Positions 60,601-64,000 of a DNA stretch of 64,000 nt are shown here, piece after piece. Each line of letters begins with the position of its first letter. Position 1 is the stretch's first letter. Below the pieces are notes generated by a model. The model saw only the letters and a list, made by a program, of their open reading frames with translations. It was not told where the DNA came from and searched no databases. This DNA comes from Musa acuminata AAA Group (taxonomy: Eukaryota; Streptophyta; Magnoliopsida; Zingiberales; Musaceae), in NCBI RefSeq assembly GCF_036884655.1, contig NC_088357.1, positions 46,986,001 through 47,050,000 on the forward strand, written 5' to 3'. A program made the position numbers and the translations under genes.

Positions 60601-63290
60601 ATCGTATGATCTTCAAAAATATTACATCAAAAAGGATCAGTTAAAATGTAGACAAGTTCCAAGTCATCAGAGGCTATCAACTGGGAATTTCCATGAATTT
60701 ATGGTCATGCAGTCACTGCATAATAGATAATTATTAAGTTTACAGAAGTGGAAAGAAAAAGATACAGCTTTTGATAGCTAAAAAACCAGAGAGGCTCAGG
60801 AAGAACATCACACTACCTGTTCCATAACAACACCAAAATGAATCAAACTTTGTTCCCCACCCATGGTAGCTCCTTGCCTTGGAGTGCCCACGCCCCAGTG
60901 GAAGCATGTAAATCATCACTCCAGGCTCCTTCCCTCTTTGAATGCTTAGCACGCCATTCAATATTGCTCTCTCATAATAATCAGCATATGCCATTTCCTT
61001 TGTCCAACGAAATAAGTTGCGAGATACCTGCAGACAGGCATACACTTTAAAAAAAAGAAAATGATATACCCTAAGAAATGACACTCTATGTGAGATAAAC
61101 ATCTTCAAGTAAGTTTTGACACCTTGGTAACCTTTTTCCTGGTCTCGATTGGAGTGAGAACGTTAGATGTTAATTAATAATTGTATATTCTGAAGAAGAG
61201 GTAGGTAATACTAGCAAAAGCAAGGTTGCTGCACCTTAAGCATGTTGTAAGTTGTGCAAGATTCTTCATTTTCTGTACCTAGTGTATCTGCTAAACGTTT
61301 TGGATCAGACCTACACATCAAAGTAAACAGACAGACTGTAACAGAAGAAAAGAACATCTTAAATTATACCATTTCTAGAATACAGAAACCGTAAAATATT
61401 TTTCAGAAACTAAAGGTCACATATTGGCATGATATTTCAAGATTCATCATCGTATGAACAATTCGACAAATTACCTATCAGTCAAAGTAGTAAATGGAAA
61501 CAAAAGCTACCAATAATCATGTTACCAGAATTCGCCAACTGAGGTTCCTCCTGTAGCATAGCTGTGGGAAGAATTCACAACATCCATAAAAAACGCACCA
61601 ATATCCTGAAAGATGAATTGAGTGTCTAGCCAGATCATTCTACATTTTGAGACAAGTTCTAAAATATACTGTTCTAAAAAATGGAAGGACAGATTACACA
61701 TGAGCACTTAGCAATTGTTGACTGGCTTTGACTTCTAAATGGTCTGGTGTACTGGCTACACAACAATGACAAATGGCACCCCAAACAAACATAAAAGTTG
61801 CCATGTAACATCATAGAAGAAAGCAATTAAAGAAATGCTAAGAAGTAAAAGACACAACAACTGCAAGAGATCCAGCCTGAGCAGCTGGTTTGTGCCCCTT
61901 GAAAGAACATAGTTAACACAAGGCCTCAGTCTGCAAACGATACATACCAAGTTCAAAGAGAAAGAAGATGGCATCTACTACTATTTTGATCATCTTTCAG
62001 ATGTCACTATTGATGTAATCAGTAGAGTGTAGCTTCAGACATTAAAAAAATAATTCCTTGTTAAAGACACAATTACCTTGTATAGTGGATCACCTGTGAT
62101 CTCATATCTCATTTGTGCTCCTACAACAACTGGGATATGTGTATTTGAATGAAAACCAGAAAGGCTGTCAGCCTGCCATTAGAAATATGAAACTATTAGC
62201 TTGTTTTGCATGACAAGATTACAAAGATAATGACATTTTGTTGTTATTACAACATATTGTGCACTTTACAACAATATGTTCATCATCACATAACATTCAC
62301 TTTAAGCTTCAATCACTATGTATGTTCACCAGTTTGTTGGCATTGGTTGGTTTATGTTATGTAATTAAAGCAAGTGATATAGTAGCCTATGAGATACCTT
62401 GTCAAAAGAAATTGTCATAATATTTTGCCTGCATTGGGCATGATTGATGACACTTGAAAGGTAAGAGACAGAGGGAGGAGAGACCACAAAGGAGAACAAT
62501 TTTGGATAAAATAAATAACTATATATCACAAGCATCTGGTTTATTTTTTTCTCAAATTTATGTGTGTCCTCTTCCCTTTTTTTTTTATTTTACTTGTTGC
62601 CTCCCAAAAACTTTCTTTTCTATTCTTGAACTAATGTCCTTTCATCATGTTGGCTGCCATGTTTCTTATTTTGGACATAGTAGTTCATATATTACATCCC
62701 AAGTCAAAAGAATTGATAAAATGGAGCATATTATTCTCATGAAAGGCATACAATGTTTTTAAGTTGGGAAAAGAATGTTATGGGCTGGAGTAATTGAAGG
62801 AAAGCAGCAACAGAAGAAACCACGAATCTTCTGCAAAATAATATATATTGCTAAAAAAAATCAAATAATTGAACTCTATGACAATCATATTTTTTCCATC
62901 ACTTCAACAATTCTGCATATAGTTTCTATTTTTTGTTGATTGTCCACCATGTGGGCAAATTTCTGGAGAGTTGTATCTATTGTCAAAAGGCCACAAGATG
63001 TGAAAGATCAAACCAGTAACTACCTTTTACTATTTGAAGTGATTGTAGTGTTGGCCAGCCAAAATGCAGATGCATAAAGTTATAAAAAACACAGGAAGGA
63101 ACAACCAGTAACTACCTTTTACCATTTGAAGTGATTTTAGTGTTGGCCAGCCGAAATGCAGATGCATAAAGTTATAAAAAAAGGGGAGGGAACTATGATC
63201 TGGGACATGAATGATTACCTGAACTGCAAGCAAACCAAGAAAACATGGTTTGTCAAAAAGATGAGCCAATACCAGATGCTTTTGATCTTT
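57674..63290 (-). CDS. GH127 (DUF1680) beta-L-arabinofuranosidase-like protein, 5' part missing
   Basis: Nine 3'-terminal exons on the minus strand: 63290-63219, 62172-62077, 61605-61526, 61310-61235, 61027-60817, 60567-60371, 60050-59945, 58741-58652 and 58488-57674. They encode the last 580 residues; about 280 N-terminal residues, including any signal peptide, lie beyond the right edge. Motifs in order: HLFDKPCFLGLLAVQ, GFHSNTHIPVVVGAQMRYE, SYATGGTSVGEFW, TENEESCTTYNMLK, VSRNLFRWTKE, YHGWGTKFDSFWCCYGTG, then a beta-rich C-terminal region. By analogy with bifidobacterial HypBA1, the GEFW Glu would be the acid/base, the ESC and CC residues would bind zinc, and the first Cys of FWCC would be the nucleophile. 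The family removes beta-L-arabinofuranose from hydroxyproline-linked glycans in bacteria. The plant enzymes are presumed to act on cell-wall glycoproteins, which is less well tested. Two introns, one only presumed, carry hAT-type MITEs. Confidence 0.92.
59008..59221. mobile_element. hAT-type MITE, copy D (TACCG family)
   Basis: A 214-bp element in a GH127 intron with an exact 8-bp duplication TTCATGAT (59000-59007 and 59222-59229). Ends CATGGTATACAATTTCG and the complement of CGATATTGCATACCTTG are inverted. The interior has GGTACCGCCC, GGGCGGTACGTACCG and CGGTACC words. Confidence 0.88.
63011..63181. repeat. 92-bp tandem duplication in a GH127 intron
   Basis: AACCAGTAACTACCTTTTAC, then ATTTGAAGTGATT, then TTGGCCAGCC, AATGCAGATGCATAAAG and TTATAAAAAA occurs twice with few differences (starts 63011 and 63103), just upstream in transcription terms of the intron end. 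Confidence 0.85.
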
Positions 63291-64000
63291 CTGCATTAGT
63301 CAAACAAGAAACTCTGATTTAGCTTTTTGTTCCTACAATACTGACCAAAAAGTTGTCGACAACAAGAAATTAAATACAAGTATTTTTTTCAAAAGATTCT
63401 TACTAACAAAGTATTCCAATAATGCTTGGACTGCAAGCTTCACTAGGATATCAGGTGCTCTTGAAGTAGACAATTTTTTAAACAACTTTAGATCATTGGA
63501 GAACTGGAGCAGTAAAAATATATATAATTTTATTGATATTACCATGCCACAATTGTCTATTACTTACATGTCTGCAGTAATTTTAACCACTAAAGATTCA
63601 AAACTATTTCATCTAGCTTAAGAGCCCAATTCTTTCAACATTGGATAACCCATGGTTTGCCTTACTAGTCCATACTAGTGTATCGATCAACCATCAATAT
63701 ACTACATACCGAACCGTACCAATGTATTGACACACGGTACGGTGAGGTGTACTGGCAAACTAGTACCTATACCGATCCCCTATCGAGCAGATACATGCCA
63801 CCCATATCGAGCAATACGCTGTGGTACGATAAACCTTGGGATAACCTCAATATTGCTACCAAAGCAATGGTATTGAATTTTAAATTATCAGAACTTTAAG
63901 CAGTTATAACTTATAACAATGTCGCACACCATGAATAACTAGAAGAGCTTCTTTCAAGCTAAGTTTCATATAGTTTTGTGCTGACTTTATATATGAAACA
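63291..64000 (-). other. GH127 intron reaching the window edge
   Basis: The next upstream exon should encode the region just before KDQKHLVLAHLFDKP. I do not find it here, so this stretch is read as intron, holding MITE copy E. Confidence 0.55.
63651..63838. mobile_element. hAT-type MITE, copy E (TACCG family)
   Basis: A 188-bp element with an exact 8-bp duplication GGATAACC (63643-63650 and 63839-63846). Ends CATGGTTTGCC and the complement of ATAAACCTTG are inverted. The interior carries ACCGAACCGTACC, ACGGTACGG and TACCGATCC words. Confidence 0.85.

Overview
This is a plant nuclear window. It carries split genes with GT-AG introns, a NAC factor, a MIZU-KUSSEI1-like protein, a plant G-alpha subunit, a trihelix factor and an A20/AN1 protein, set in AT-rich DNA full of decayed retroelements. 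The Sirevirus-like LTRs, GC-rich first exons and plant RTE LINE debris suggest a monocot, possibly a banana relative (Zingiberales). That placement is inference, not something the sequence proves.

Layout. 0.8-3.8 kb: a non-coding LTR retrotransposon with an array of about 78-bp repeats. 5.4-6.0 kb: a Copia-type solo LTR. 7.2-8.4 kb (-): a NAC gene with a miR164-like site. 10.9-11.8 kb (-): a MIZ1/DUF617 gene. 13.0-13.7 kb (+): a two-exon small protein that fits a plant elicitor peptide precursor (PROPEP), its intron mostly filled by a foldback MITE. 15.5-16.2 kb: an RTE LINE remnant. 18.9-22.5 kb (+): a 10-exon plastid shikimate kinase whose last intron is GC-AG. 23.0-27.1 kb: a Sirevirus-like LTR and Ty3/gypsy debris in both orientations. 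27.8-44.7 kb (-): a complete 13-exon G-alpha gene (384 aa) spread over 16.8 kb. Its last exon lies behind a 5.7-kb intron packed with nested transposons. 49.5-50.7 kb (-): an intronless trihelix factor. 51.2-52.5 kb: a large foldback element. 53.05-54.3 kb: a second Sirevirus-like LTR, inverted. 55.4-56.5 kb (+): an A20/AN1 stress-associated protein with a 5'-UTR intron. 57.7-63.3 kb (-): the 3' nine exons of a GH127 beta-L-arabinofuranosidase-like gene that runs off the right edge.

The genes do not form a pathway; they are independent loci for hormone and stress signalling, aromatic biosynthesis and the cell wall. The most striking structure is a family of five short hAT-type MITEs rich in GGTACC/TACCG words. 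Each has inverted termini near CAAGGTTTNCAATTTCG and an 8-bp target duplication (three exact, two imperfect). All five lie in introns of conserved genes, or in what must be an intron. Exon boundaries were read by eye from splice signals and reading frame; nothing was confirmed by database search or RNA data.
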